Shown here one piece after another: positions 25,247-33,712 of a stretch of 34,156 nucleotides of DNA. The position numbers and the translations under genes are program-made. The notes beneath the pieces were generated by a model that was given only the letters and a program-made list of their open reading frames with translations, made no database searches and had not been told where the DNA came from. The DNA is from JAADEM01 sp965371855 (lineage in GTDB: Bacteria > Bacteroidota > Bacteroidia > Bacteroidales > Marinilabiliaceae): positions 1 through 34,156 of the forward strand of contig CBDUZZ010000051.1 in the NCBI GenBank assembly GCA_965371855.1, read 5' to 3'. Position 1 is the stretch's first letter. Each line of letters starts with the position of its first letter.

Positions 25247-28117
25247 ATGCAAAAATCTTTTTTGGAATCAATTGCCGAATATTATGTCCAAAAATATAAA
25301 ACAGATTTATCCTCTTTTTGTTTCGTTTTCCCCGGTCGACGGGCCGGACTATTTTTCCGTAGTCACCTTAATAATCTTATTTCAAAACCAATATGGTCTC
25401 CGAAAATACTAACCATTAACGAACTTTTTGAACAATCAAGTTCACTGTTAACATCCGATTCAATCTCCCTGCTTTTTGAACTTCACGAAATATACAATGA
25501 AGTTCTTAATCAAAATATCACATTTGATGAATTTATTTCATGGGGAGAGATGTTTTTAAATGATTTTAATGACATAGACAAACATCTTATATCTGCAAAA
25601 CAAATATACACCAATCTGTCTGATATTAAAAAACTTGATGATGATTACAGTCATTTAACATCCAACCAGTTAGAAGCAATACACTCTTTTTGGGGTACTT
25701 TTAATGTTATAAAAAACTCATCCGATCAGGAAAAATTTATCAATGTTTGGGACAGACTCAATATCATTTACAACACCTTTAGCAACAGATTAAAACAGCA
25801 GGGAGAGGCATATAGTGGAATGCATTACCGTATTGTTGCTGAAAACATAGCAAACAAAAACTTCACCGAATTACCATACTCAAAACTGATATTTGCCGGA
25901 TTTAATGCATTAACACCGGCTGAGAAAAAACTCTTTACGCATCTGAAGAACAATGGCAAGGCTGACTTTTTCTGGGATTATTCTGATTGGATAATATCCA
26001 CTTCTCAAATTTCAGAAAATAAAAACTCTGATAATTATGGAGCAGGGTTTTTTATAAAAGATAGCATTTACAATTACCCTCCACCTACTGACTGGACTTT
26101 GCCGATACCGGAAAAGGAATCATCTCCTGAAATAACAATAGTTCCTGTTTCAACATCTTTGGATCAGGTTAGTGAGATAAGTAGTTTTTTGTTAGAAAAC
26201 AGCAAAGATGACTTGAGTACTGCTCTGATTCTTACAGATGAAAATATGCTTATACCTGCACTACACGGCATACCGGAGCAAATAGAACATATAAATATCA
26301 CGATGGGATATCCATTGAAAAACACTCCGGCATATGGATTAACAGAACTTCTGTATAATCTACAAAAACAGTTACGCACAGGTAAAGACAATAAAACATG
26401 GTTTTATCACAAGCAAATTATTCCTTTGCTTCAACATCAATATATCACTCTTTTAGCTCAGGAAAAGAGTAAACAGTTATTAAAAAACATTATATCCAAT
26501 AATCGCCTGTTCATAGAAGCAAAGGAGTTTCAAACAGATAAACTGTTCTCATCAATCTTTAAAAAAATTGATTCCTCAACATCAATTTCAGCTTATCTAA
26601 AAAACATTTTCGAATTAATATTTAATAAACTAGACAATAATAATGAAAAAATAATTGAACGCGAATTTATCTACTCAATCTATAAAACAGTTACACGACT
26701 CGAGGATATATTAAAAAAACATGACAAAGAAATAGAAACTTCCACTTGGTTCGGTCTGCTGAAAAAGCTACTTGAGTTCCAAACTGTTCCTTTCGAAGGT
26801 GAACCGTTGGCCGGGTTACAGGTGATGGGAATACTTGAGACCAGAGCTCTTGACTTTGAAAACCTTATAATATTAAATCTTAACGAGGGTGTTTTTCCAC
26901 GTACTGCTCCTCCAAATTCTTTTATCCCTTACTCTTTGCGTATCGGATTTGGACTGCCAACCATAGAGTATCAGGATAATATTTTTTCATACTATTTCTT
27001 CAGACTTATTCACAGAGTAAAAAAGGTTTCATTAGTTTACACTACAGCAACACAAGGAAATCAGTCCGGTGAGATGAGTCGTTTTCTATATCTTTTAAAA
27101 TATCTACACCCTGCAAATCCAACAATTAAAATATATAATGAAGAAGTCAAGTTGCTTCCTGCTCCTCCGATAATTACTGTAAAAACCAAAAACGTACAAG
27201 TTCGCCTTGATGAGTTTTATGAGTCGGGTGGGAAACACCTTTCGGCAAGTTCCCTTTCCACATACATAGATTGCCCTATGCGGTTTTATTACCAAAAGGT
27301 TACACAAATCAGTGAGCCGGATGAAATAATAGAAGAGGCAGATGCCCGTATTTTCGGACTAATATTTCATGATGTTGCTGAGAATATTTATAAACCATAC
27401 ATAGGCAAGGTGATTACAAAAGAGATTTTGGACAAGCTGATAACAAACACTCAACATATAAAACAACTTATTAACAAAGCTTTTCAAAATAGACTAACCA
27501 GTTTTGATTTTAATAGTTCAGGTTACATGAACCTATATGGTAAAAATTCAATGGTTATCGAAGTAACTAAGCATTATATTTTAAAATTCCTTGAAAAGGA
27601 AAAAAGCATATGCCCCGTTACAATTCTGGATCTGGAAAAAAAGGTTGAATGGCTTGTTCCCACAAATAGTTCACCTGTAAAAATTAAAGGTTATATTGAT
27701 CGAATAGACTCTAAAGATGGTATCACACGTGTTATTGACTACAAAACAGGCGTTTCACAAAACAGTTTTGCTGAAGTTAAAGATCTGTTTGACACCGATA
27801 AACACTCAAAAGTGAAGGCAGTTTTTCAAACCATACTATACTCAAACATTCTATCATCAATTGACGGAGAGGGTAAATATCAACCCGGTATTATTAATGT
27901 AAAAGATCTGTTTAAAAACGATTACTCAATAAACATTAATCAGAAACCTCTAAGGAAACAAGGTGTTGATGTATTGTTAGAAGATGTAAAGGAAGAGTTT
28001 GCTGAACACTTACAAACCTTGCTTGAAGAGATTTTTAATTATGATATCCCCTTTATCCAGACTAATGACATAAAAAAATGTGGATATTGCCCATATCGGG
28101 AGTTATGCAGAAGGTAG
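25247..28117 (+). CDS. AddB-like PD-(D/E)XK nuclease, recombination repair subunit
   Basis: Bacteroidota AddB-type subunit of an AddAB/RecBCD-like helicase-nuclease that resects double-strand breaks, 956 residues from ATG 25247 (an ATG at 25211 would overlap the odhA leader and adds an atypical extension). The N-terminus has FVFPGRRAGLFFRSHL, the family opening replacing a clear Walker A. An UvrD/Rep-like inactive helicase region fills the middle, with TRALDFENLIILNLNEGVFP near 540-560. The C-terminal nuclease has GYIDRID and VIDYKTG (catalytic D and K near 828-831). Four cysteines expected to bind an iron-sulfur cluster are present: one in DCPMRFYY (about 676) and three in CGYCPYRELC at the end. 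The addA partner is not in the window. Confidence 0.88.
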   Translation: MQKSFLESIAEYYVQKYKTDLSSFCFVFPGRRAGLFFRSHLNNLISKPIWSPKILTINELFEQSSSLLTSDSISLLFELHEIYNEVLNQNITFDEFISWGEMFLNDFNDIDKHLISAKQIYTNLSDIKKLDDDYSHLTSNQLEAIHSFWGTFNVIKNSSDQEKFINVWDRLNIIYNTFSNRLKQQGEAYSGMHYRIVAENIANKNFTELPYSKLIFAGFNALTPAEKKLFTHLKNNGKADFFWDYSDWIISTSQISENKNSDNYGAGFFIKDSIYNYPPPTDWTLPIPEKESSPEITIVPVSTSLDQVSEISSFLLENSKDDLSTALILTDENMLIPALHGIPEQIEHINITMGYPLKNTPAYGLTELLYNLQKQLRTGKDNKTWFYHKQIIPLLQHQYITLLAQEKSKQLLKNIISNNRLFIEAKEFQTDKLFSSIFKKIDSSTSISAYLKNIFELIFNKLDNNNEKIIEREFIYSIYKTVTRLEDILKKHDKEIETSTWFGLLKKLLEFQTVPFEGEPLAGLQVMGILETRALDFENLIILNLNEGVFPRTAPPNSFIPYSLRIGFGLPTIEYQDNIFSYYFFRLIHRVKKVSLVYTTATQGNQSGEMSRFLYLLKYLHPANPTIKIYNEEVKLLPAPPIITVKTKNVQVRLDEFYESGGKHLSASSLSTYIDCPMRFYYQKVTQISEPDEIIEEADARIFGLIFHDVAENIYKPYIGKVITKEILDKLITNTQHIKQLINKAFQNRLTSFDFNSSGYMNLYGKNSMVIEVTKHYILKFLEKEKSICPVTILDLEKKVEWLVPTNSSPVKIKGYIDRIDSKDGITRVIDYKTGVSQNSFAEVKDLFDTDKHSKVKAVFQTILYSNILSSIDGEGKYQPGIINVKDLFKNDYSININQKPLRKQGVDVLLEDVKEEFAEHLQTLLEEIFNYDIPFIQTNDIKKCGYCPYRELCRR

Positions 28118-28120
28118 CTA

Positions 28121-28266
28121 ACTTTTGACGATTCGATGTCCTCCTATGTCGGACGATCGAATGTCGTGAAAAACCTCAAATCGTCAGTCGTTACTTTTTG
28201 ACGATTCGATGTCCTATCGGACGATCGAATGTCTGGTAACCTCAAATCGTCCGCAGGACATTTGAG
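28121..28266. repeat. Tandem pair of imperfect palindromes
   Basis: Two copies of a roughly 70-bp unit (28121-28192 and 28193-28260), each with arms GACGATTCGATGTCC and GGACGATCGAATGTC and a tail CCTCAAATCGTC. The second copy ends in another hairpin, CTCAAATCGTCC with GGACATTTGAG (28241-28266). It begins 3 bp after the AddB-like stop codon. Confidence 0.85.
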
Positions 28267-28353
28267 CGTTAAACCCTACCTGAAAGCTTTTCATAAAACT
28301 ACTCTAAAAACAGGTGGCTGATATCATCAAATACATCACCTTGTCCGATACAG
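28267..28353. other. Remaining intergenic DNA between addB-like gene and trmD
   Basis: The 335-bp gap at 28118-28452 between the convergent AddB-like gene and trmD is mostly the palindrome pair and hairpin copy 2. This stretch and 28400-28452 hold nothing I recognise. Confidence 0.5.
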
Positions 28354-28399
28354 AGTGACGGGGTGATTAATTAGTATTTACCGAAGTCACCCCGTCACT
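28354..28399. repeat. Dispersed perfect hairpin, copy 2
   Basis: AGTGACGGGGTGA (28354-28366) pairs perfectly with TCACCCCGTCACT (28387-28399); the loop of 20 nt differs from copy 1 at 20973-21018. It lies between convergent genes and may act as a terminator although no U run follows. Confidence 0.9.
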
Positions 28400-28452
28400 A
28401 ATTATGGATATCGAATAACGAAAAAAAACCAATCTCAAAAGTTCTCATAACC

Positions 28453-29130
28453 CTACTCATCCAGCAAATCAGGTCTCAGTTTTTTTGTACGTTGGTAAGC
28501 TTGTTTTTCGCGCCACTCTTCAATCTTTTTCTCATGACCGCTAAGTAATATATCCGGTACTTTGTGGCCTTTATAATCGGCCGGTCGGGTGTAAACAGGC
28601 GGACTTAAAAGATTATCCTGAAAAGAGTCGGTCAACGCAGATGTTTCATCAGAGATAACGCCGGGAACGAGTCTTACTACGGCATCAATCATCACTGCTG
28701 CTGCCAGCTCCCCACCAGTAAGTACAAAATCACCAATTGAGATCTCTCTTGTTATATACAAATCACGAATACGCTGATCCACTCCTTTATAATGCCCACA
28801 TAATATCATAATGTTTCCGGATAAGGATAGTGTATTTGCCATTTTCTGATTAAACAGTTCACCATCGGGAGTTGTGTAGATTATCTCATCATATTCCCTC
28901 TGCTCTTTCAGGTGTTCAATTAAACGGGCAACAGGTTCGATTCGCATTACCATCCCGGCGCCACCTCCAAAAACATAATCATCCACCCGGTTGTGTTTAT
29001 CCTCACTGTAATCTCTTATGTTATGAAAAAAAATCTCCACCAGTTCTTTATCCACTGCACGCTTCATAATAGATTCGCTAAGTGGCCCTTCAAACATTTC
29101 AGGAAACAGTGTAAGTATATCGATTCTCAT
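28453..29130 (-). CDS. trmD: tRNA (guanine-37-N1)-methyltransferase TrmD
   Basis: SAM-dependent SPOUT-class methyltransferase that makes m1G37 in tRNAs reading CNN and some other codons, preventing +1 frameshifts; 225 residues. The N-terminal MRIDILTLFPEMFEG and GGGAGMVMR, the trefoil-knot region LCGHYKGVDQRI, then ISIGDFVLTGGELAA and the C-terminal PPVYTRPADYKG and LLSGHEKKIEEWR are all in place. It is a single gene here, not in the rpsP-rimM-trmD-rplS operon found in many bacteria. A-rich leader, no Shine-Dalgarno site. Confidence 0.98.
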   Translation of the reverse strand: MRIDILTLFPEMFEGPLSESIMKRAVDKELVEIFFHNIRDYSEDKHNRVDDYVFGGGAGMVMRIEPVARLIEHLKEQREYDEIIYTTPDGELFNQKMANTLSLSGNIMILCGHYKGVDQRIRDLYITREISIGDFVLTGGELAAAVMIDAVVRLVPGVISDETSALTDSFQDNLLSPPVYTRPADYKGHKVPDILLSGHEKKIEEWREKQAYQRTKKLRPDLLDE

Positions 29131-29562
29131 TGGTTTAGTTTAAAATTTTGTAAAGCCTGCCTTAGGCAGACAGGTTAATAAGTTATTCATCGTTAATAAA
29201 ACACTCTACTTTAACATAGTCAACTACTTATTTACTGCAAAAATAATATTTAATGTGATAATTTGGTGATTTGATTATTTGATTATTCAGTGATTCCTGT
29301 CAGGCGGTTCACTAAAGGCTGGCAAAAGTTTGTAATCAGCGCTATTAATTAAGTAAAAATGAAAAATATCCTCCGTGCCTTTGTGCCTCTGTGTTATTAC
29401 AAAAAACTCCTATCTCATAACTTTATAAACTTTTTACTGAAGATATTCCTCAATTTTTGAAAAAAAATTTGAGCATTCCTTAATAAACAATATATTCGTA
29501 ACCTAAAATACGTAAACATAAGTTACTACGTGATTTTAAGACTAAACGAAACACTAATTGCC
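29131..29562. other. Divergent intergenic region with repeat fragments
   Basis: 432 bp between trmD and the DUF349 gene. It holds a small palindrome CCTGCCTTAGGCAGACAGG (29156-29174), a degenerate TGATTTGATTATTTG string near 29250-29295, the repeat CCGTGCCTTTGTGCCTCTG (29373-29391), and the putative promoter at 29468-29498. No coding sequence or RNA was recognised. Confidence 0.6.
29468..29498 (+). promoter_or_regulatory. Putative promoter of the DUF349 gene
   Basis: TTTG (29468-29471), 19-bp spacer, TATATTCG (29491-29498), seven of eight matches to TAnnTTTG by the defined positions except one. A start near 29505 gives a leader of about 58 nt to ATG 29563. Confidence 0.5.
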
Positions 29563-31677
29563 ATGAATGCAAATGATCTAAACAAACCATCCGAAGACGG
29601 CATGGATTTGAATTCAGGAGAAAAACCTGAAAATTCGTATGATGCTCCTGTTACCAACAAAGAGACTGAATCTGTTGAAAATACTGTAACAAACGAAACC
29701 AATGAAGTTACTGAACAAGCAGTAGCAGAATTAAAAGAGGAAAAACCAACTACACAAATTGAAGAAGTTACTTTAGAGGCTGAAAATGCTGATGATAAAA
29801 GTTTAGAAGAGACACCTGAAGAAGAAGTAACGACATCAAAAGAACCAGAGGTTAAGCCTGAGAAAGAAAATGTACCAGAAGAAAAAGAACCTGAGATTCA
29901 GGACGAATCAGAAACCATTCACGATGAAGAAAAGGATTCAGATACTGAGCTGGAAAAAGTTACACATATACTACTTTCAAAAGAAGATTTAACTGAAAGA
30001 TTAAAAAAGGTTTTAAACAACTATCCTCCTCATCAGATTAAAGATGAAGTAGAAGCAATAAAAAGTGCATTTTATAAAAAGCGAAATGCAGAGATAGAAG
30101 ACCTGAAAAAGAAATTTGTAGAATCAGGAGAATTGGAAGAGAACTTTACAGCTCCAACCGACCAACTTGAAACAGACCTGAAAAGTTTACTTCATGAATA
30201 TAAGACAAAACGTGCTGAATACAACCGTCGTCTTGAAGATGAAAAAGAGAATAATTACCAGGCAAAATTAGATGTTATTAAAAATATCAAAGAGCTTATA
30301 AATAGTCAGGAATCCTTAAATGAAACATTCCATGATTTCCGTAACCTTCAACATCAATGGCACAAAATAGGCCTTGTACCGCAAAACAGGCTTAGAGACC
30401 TGTGGGAAACATATAACTATACAATCGAGAAGTTTTATAACTATATAAAGATAAATAAAGAGTTACGTGACCTTGACCTCAAAAAAAATCTTGAATTAAA
30501 AATTGGATTTTGTGAAAAGGCAGAGGCTTTGTTACTGGAACCAACAATTGTAAAAGCCTTTAAGACTCTGCAAAAACTTCATGACCAATGGCGTGAAATT
30601 GGCCCTGTGCCGCTTGACAAGAAAGATGACATATGGGCACGATTTAAAGAAGCAACAACCAAAATAAACAAAAGACATCAGGAGTATTTTGAAGGGTTAA
30701 AAGAACAGTTGAAAAAAAATCTTGAAGCAAAAAATGAGTTGTGCGAAAAAGCTGAAACTCTAACCCAATTACAACTACATTCGCCAAAAGAGTGGGAGAT
30801 AAAAAGTAACGAGTTGATTGAACTTCAACAAATATGGAAAACAATTGGTTTTGCTCCCAAAAAAGACAACAACCTTATTTATAACAGATTCCGTACTGCA
30901 TGCGACAGCTTCTTCAACCGGAAAAGAGAATTCTTTAAAAGCTTTAAAAGAGAACAGCAAAATAACCTTCAGTTAAAAACTGAATTATGCATACAGTCTG
31001 AAGCTATGAAAGATGGCAAAGACTGGAAACACACAACTGAAGAGTTCATTAAAATTCAGAAAAGATGGAAACAGATTGGACCGGTGCCCAGAAAATATTC
31101 TGATGCCATTTGGAAAAGATTCCGGACTTCATGTGATGCATTCTTTGAAAACAAATCAAATTTCTTTAAGCATATAGATTCCGAGCATGATAAAAATCTT
31201 GAATTAAAAGAAAAATTCATAGCTGAAGTGAAAGAGTACACTCCGGGTGAAAATGTTGATGATAGTTTTAAACAACTACAGGAGTTTCAAAAACAGTGGA
31301 ATGAGATGGGACATGTACCCATTGCTGATAAAGACAGAATCAATCTGGAATTCAGAAAAGATATAAACAGACATTTCGATGGTTTGAACCTTGATGAATT
31401 CAGTAAAAACATACAAAAATTCAGAAACAGGCTTGAAAATATAAAAAGCTCAGATGTTTTTATGGACAAACTTATTACTGAAAGAAATAGAATTATATCA
31501 AAACTAAAACTACTGGAAAACGATATTACCACATGGGAAAACAATATCGGATTCTTTGCCAAATCGAAAAAATCGGAAGCACTGGTCAGAGACTTTCAGG
31601 CCAAGATCGACAATGGAAAGCAAAACATTAAACTTTTCAATAAAAAACTTGATATGATTGATTCTAAAATGAAATAA
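29563..31677 (+). CDS. DUF349 repeat protein
   Basis: Predicted cytosolic helical protein, 704 residues, function not established. I start it at ATG 29563; the frame extends to a GTG at 29530 but gives no better N-terminus. The first 130 or so residues are a Glu/Thr/Pro-rich, very acidic and probably disordered tail. Five DUF349-type helical repeats follow, each with a Q-x-x-W block: LQHQWHKIGLVP, LHDQWREIGPVP, LQQIWKTIGFAP, IQKRWKQIGPVP and FQKQWNEMGHVP. The end (about 610-704) is a coiled-coil-like helix rich in Lys and Ile. The protein is widespread in Bacteroidota. It stands alone between trmD (divergent) and the DGK gene (convergent). Confidence 0.9.
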   Translation: MNANDLNKPSEDGMDLNSGEKPENSYDAPVTNKETESVENTVTNETNEVTEQAVAELKEEKPTTQIEEVTLEAENADDKSLEETPEEEVTTSKEPEVKPEKENVPEEKEPEIQDESETIHDEEKDSDTELEKVTHILLSKEDLTERLKKVLNNYPPHQIKDEVEAIKSAFYKKRNAEIEDLKKKFVESGELEENFTAPTDQLETDLKSLLHEYKTKRAEYNRRLEDEKENNYQAKLDVIKNIKELINSQESLNETFHDFRNLQHQWHKIGLVPQNRLRDLWETYNYTIEKFYNYIKINKELRDLDLKKNLELKIGFCEKAEALLLEPTIVKAFKTLQKLHDQWREIGPVPLDKKDDIWARFKEATTKINKRHQEYFEGLKEQLKKNLEAKNELCEKAETLTQLQLHSPKEWEIKSNELIELQQIWKTIGFAPKKDNNLIYNRFRTACDSFFNRKREFFKSFKREQQNNLQLKTELCIQSEAMKDGKDWKHTTEEFIKIQKRWKQIGPVPRKYSDAIWKRFRTSCDAFFENKSNFFKHIDSEHDKNLELKEKFIAEVKEYTPGENVDDSFKQLQEFQKQWNEMGHVPIADKDRINLEFRKDINRHFDGLNLDEFSKNIQKFRNRLENIKSSDVFMDKLITERNRIISKLKLLENDITTWENNIGFFAKSKKSEALVRDFQAKIDNGKQNIKLFNKKLDMIDSKMK

Positions 31678-31694
31678 AAACCCCATGACAGAAA

Positions 31695-31797
31695 CGTCAT
31701 TGCGAATGAAACGATAGAGAAATGAAGCAATCTCTTTCGCCTGTACTTCTACGGTTTAGATTGCTTCATTGCTCGTTCCTCGCAATTCGCAATAACG
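31695..31797. repeat. Imperfect inverted repeat of the CGTCATTGCGA / GAAGCAATCT type
   Basis: Left arm opens CGTCATTGCGAATGAAACGA and ends AATGAAGCAATCT (31695-31733). The right arm begins AGATTGCTTCATT and ends CGCAATAACG (31758-31797). The arms pair with a few gaps. It sits between the convergent DUF349 and DGK genes. From memory this family occurs in intergenic DNA of several phyla; no U tract. Confidence 0.85.
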
Positions 31798-31831
31798 ACC
31801 ATGTCCTTTAGGTTAACAAGACTTTTCAGTC

Positions 31832-32716
31832 TCAAGAATCATCAAGAGGAACAACAACTTTTAATGATAGTGGGTTTATACTCACTACAATCCTTTTCCC
31901 AAGAAAAACAGGTTCACCATCCACATGACCAGACAAGTTGTAGGGATGTTCAATAACAATGTTTTTTGCCTTAACTATTTTATCAAAAAATCCCATTGTA
32001 TAATCCTGACGCAACATAGATACAAGCAGAGCCGGAGTGGCTATCTTTGGAAAATCACGTACAATACAAACATCAATTAGTCCGTCATCAATTTGTGCAT
32101 CAGGAGCAATATGAAAATTATTTCCATACTGAGACGAATTAGCAAAACTAATTAAAAAAGCTTTTACCTTCATCTTTACATCATCAACTTTCAATGAATA
32201 CCCGGAAGCCTTATAGCCGGTAAATTCCGCAGCAACAAGCCTTATGTATGCAATGAGTCCCCGGTGCTTCTTTTTAGCAAACAGATGGCTTATATGGGCA
32301 TCAAAACCTATTCCGGCAACATTAAGAGAATGGAATTCATTAACTTTAATAGTATCGATATTTTTTAAATGAAAACTATTTAATAATTGAAGTGCTCTAT
32401 CCGGACTTAAAGGTATCTTAAGATATCTGGCTAATCCGTTTCCCGAACCGGTTGGTATAATAGCCAATGCTGTATTAGAACCGATTAAAGCAGAACCCAC
32501 TTCATTAACCGTTCCATCACCCCCAACAGCAACAATAACATCATATTCACCAATAGCTTTCTTTGCAAGCTGATGTGCATGCCCCTGGTGTTTAGTATAT
32601 TCAATATCTACATTTAATAATGTCGCATCAACATTATCACTTATAAGATTCTCAATATTTTTTTGTTTCCCAAATCCTGATATTGGATTTATCAATATCA
32701 ATACTTTTTTTCTCAT
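31832..32716 (-). CDS. Diacylglycerol kinase family lipid kinase
   Basis: YegS/DgkB/BmrU-type lipid kinase, 294 residues, phosphorylating diacylglycerol or a related lipid at the inner leaflet. The DAGK catalytic domain spans about 1-130: NPISGFGKQ at 10-18, the nucleotide-binding VGGDGTVNEV (64-73) and PTGSGNGLARYL. The beta-sandwich C-terminal domain includes DAQIDDGLIDVCIV and SGHVDGEPV. No signal peptide or membrane segment. The plus-strand PAP2 phosphatase gene starts 184 bp from its start codon; together they could run a phosphatidate/diacylglycerol cycle, though each acts on other substrates in some bacteria. Confidence 0.94.
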   Translation of the reverse strand: MRKKVLILINPISGFGKQKNIENLISDNVDATLLNVDIEYTKHQGHAHQLAKKAIGEYDVIVAVGGDGTVNEVGSALIGSNTALAIIPTGSGNGLARYLKIPLSPDRALQLLNSFHLKNIDTIKVNEFHSLNVAGIGFDAHISHLFAKKKHRGLIAYIRLVAAEFTGYKASGYSLKVDDVKMKVKAFLISFANSSQYGNNFHIAPDAQIDDGLIDVCIVRDFPKIATPALLVSMLRQDYTMGFFDKIVKAKNIVIEHPYNLSGHVDGEPVFLGKRIVVSINPLSLKVVVPLDDS

Positions 32717-32900
32717 GCAAAGAATTTATAATCCTGCTATTTACTCTAATTTAAAATTTAAATGATCTCCCTACATTTATTTTTTAAATATAACTTAAAA
32801 TCCATATCTGACAACGCATTTATTCATGAAAATGCAAATTCTTTTTATTCTGATTTTTTTAAAACAAACAAATAAAGTATTTTTAGAAAAATACTTTATC

Positions 32901-33611
32901 ATGAGCCTGCTGGAACAATTATTAGAATTTGATAAGAACCTGTTATTATGCCTGAATAGTTTTCATTCACCACTATGGGATAATTTCTTTTGGATAGCTA
33001 CAACCACAGCTGTATGGATACCTTTATATCTGACACTTGCATACATTTTTATAAAAAATCACAATATTAGAGGGATATGGTTTATTATATTTATCGCAAT
33101 TCTTATTGTACTTTGCGACCAGATATCTTCCGGTATTTTTAAAGTGTACTTCGAACGACTCCGCCCCTCACGTGATCCAATATTACGGGACATTGTTCAC
33201 ATTGTAAACCACAAGCGTGGCGGAATGTTCGGCTTTGTATCATCCCATGCAACAAACTCATTTGGACTTGCAATGTTCCTGAGTTTAGTATTCCGAAACA
33301 GATGGCTTAACACTGCTATTTTTACCTGGGCAATTATCTTTTCTTATTCACGTATATACCTGGGATTACATTATCCGGGTGATATCCTAGGAGGTGCTAT
33401 TTTAGGATTTTCACTTGCCGGTATTGTATATGCTATGTTTATTCACTTCCTGCCCCGATTCATTTTCATATCACATCACAATAAAAGAACACTCAAAAAA
33501 GGGTTATCACAAAGCTTAAGTATTCATTCGGTTAACCTTATCAGTTATGCCGTTTTTTTCACATTTATTATCATATTTATTTCAGCAAAAACATTACTTA
33601 TTAGTGGTTAA
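32901..33611 (+). CDS. PAP2 family membrane phosphatase
   Basis: Integral membrane phosphatase of the PAP2 (undecaprenyl-pyrophosphate / phosphatidate phosphatase) family, 236 residues with about six membrane segments. The three catalytic motifs are K81 to RP88-89 (KVYFERLRP), SSHA at 114-117 with H116, and SRIYLGLHYPGD with R151, H157 and D161. The second motif is SSHA rather than the usual PSGH, as in several Bacteroidota members. I start it at ATG 32901 because MSLLEQLLEFDKNLL matches the family N-terminus; an in-frame ATG at 32826 adds an unlikely leader. The last codons and stop (33609-33611) run into a 7-bp repeat array. Substrate is not certain: undecaprenyl pyrophosphate or a lipid phosphate. 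Confidence 0.92.
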   Translation: MSLLEQLLEFDKNLLLCLNSFHSPLWDNFFWIATTTAVWIPLYLTLAYIFIKNHNIRGIWFIIFIAILIVLCDQISSGIFKVYFERLRPSRDPILRDIVHIVNHKRGGMFGFVSSHATNSFGLAMFLSLVFRNRWLNTAIFTWAIIFSYSRIYLGLHYPGDILGGAILGFSLAGIVYAMFIHFLPRFIFISHHNKRTLKKGLSQSLSIHSVNLISYAVFFTFIIIFISAKTLLISG

Positions 33612-33649
33612 TGATTAATGATAAGTGATTAATGATAAGTGATTAACTC
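33601..33649. repeat. 7-bp tandem repeat array at the PAP2 stop codon
   Basis: Seven consecutive heptads: TTAGTGG, TTAATGA, TTAATGA, TAAGTGA, TTAATGA, TAAGTGA, TTAACTC. The first two overlap the final codons and the stop of the PAP2 gene. Confidence 0.9.
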
Positions 33650-33712
33650 ATTGAAAAACCTTTCTCCTTTCTCCTCAATCCTTATCCAAAGCATTTAGAG
33701 CAAATGCATAAG

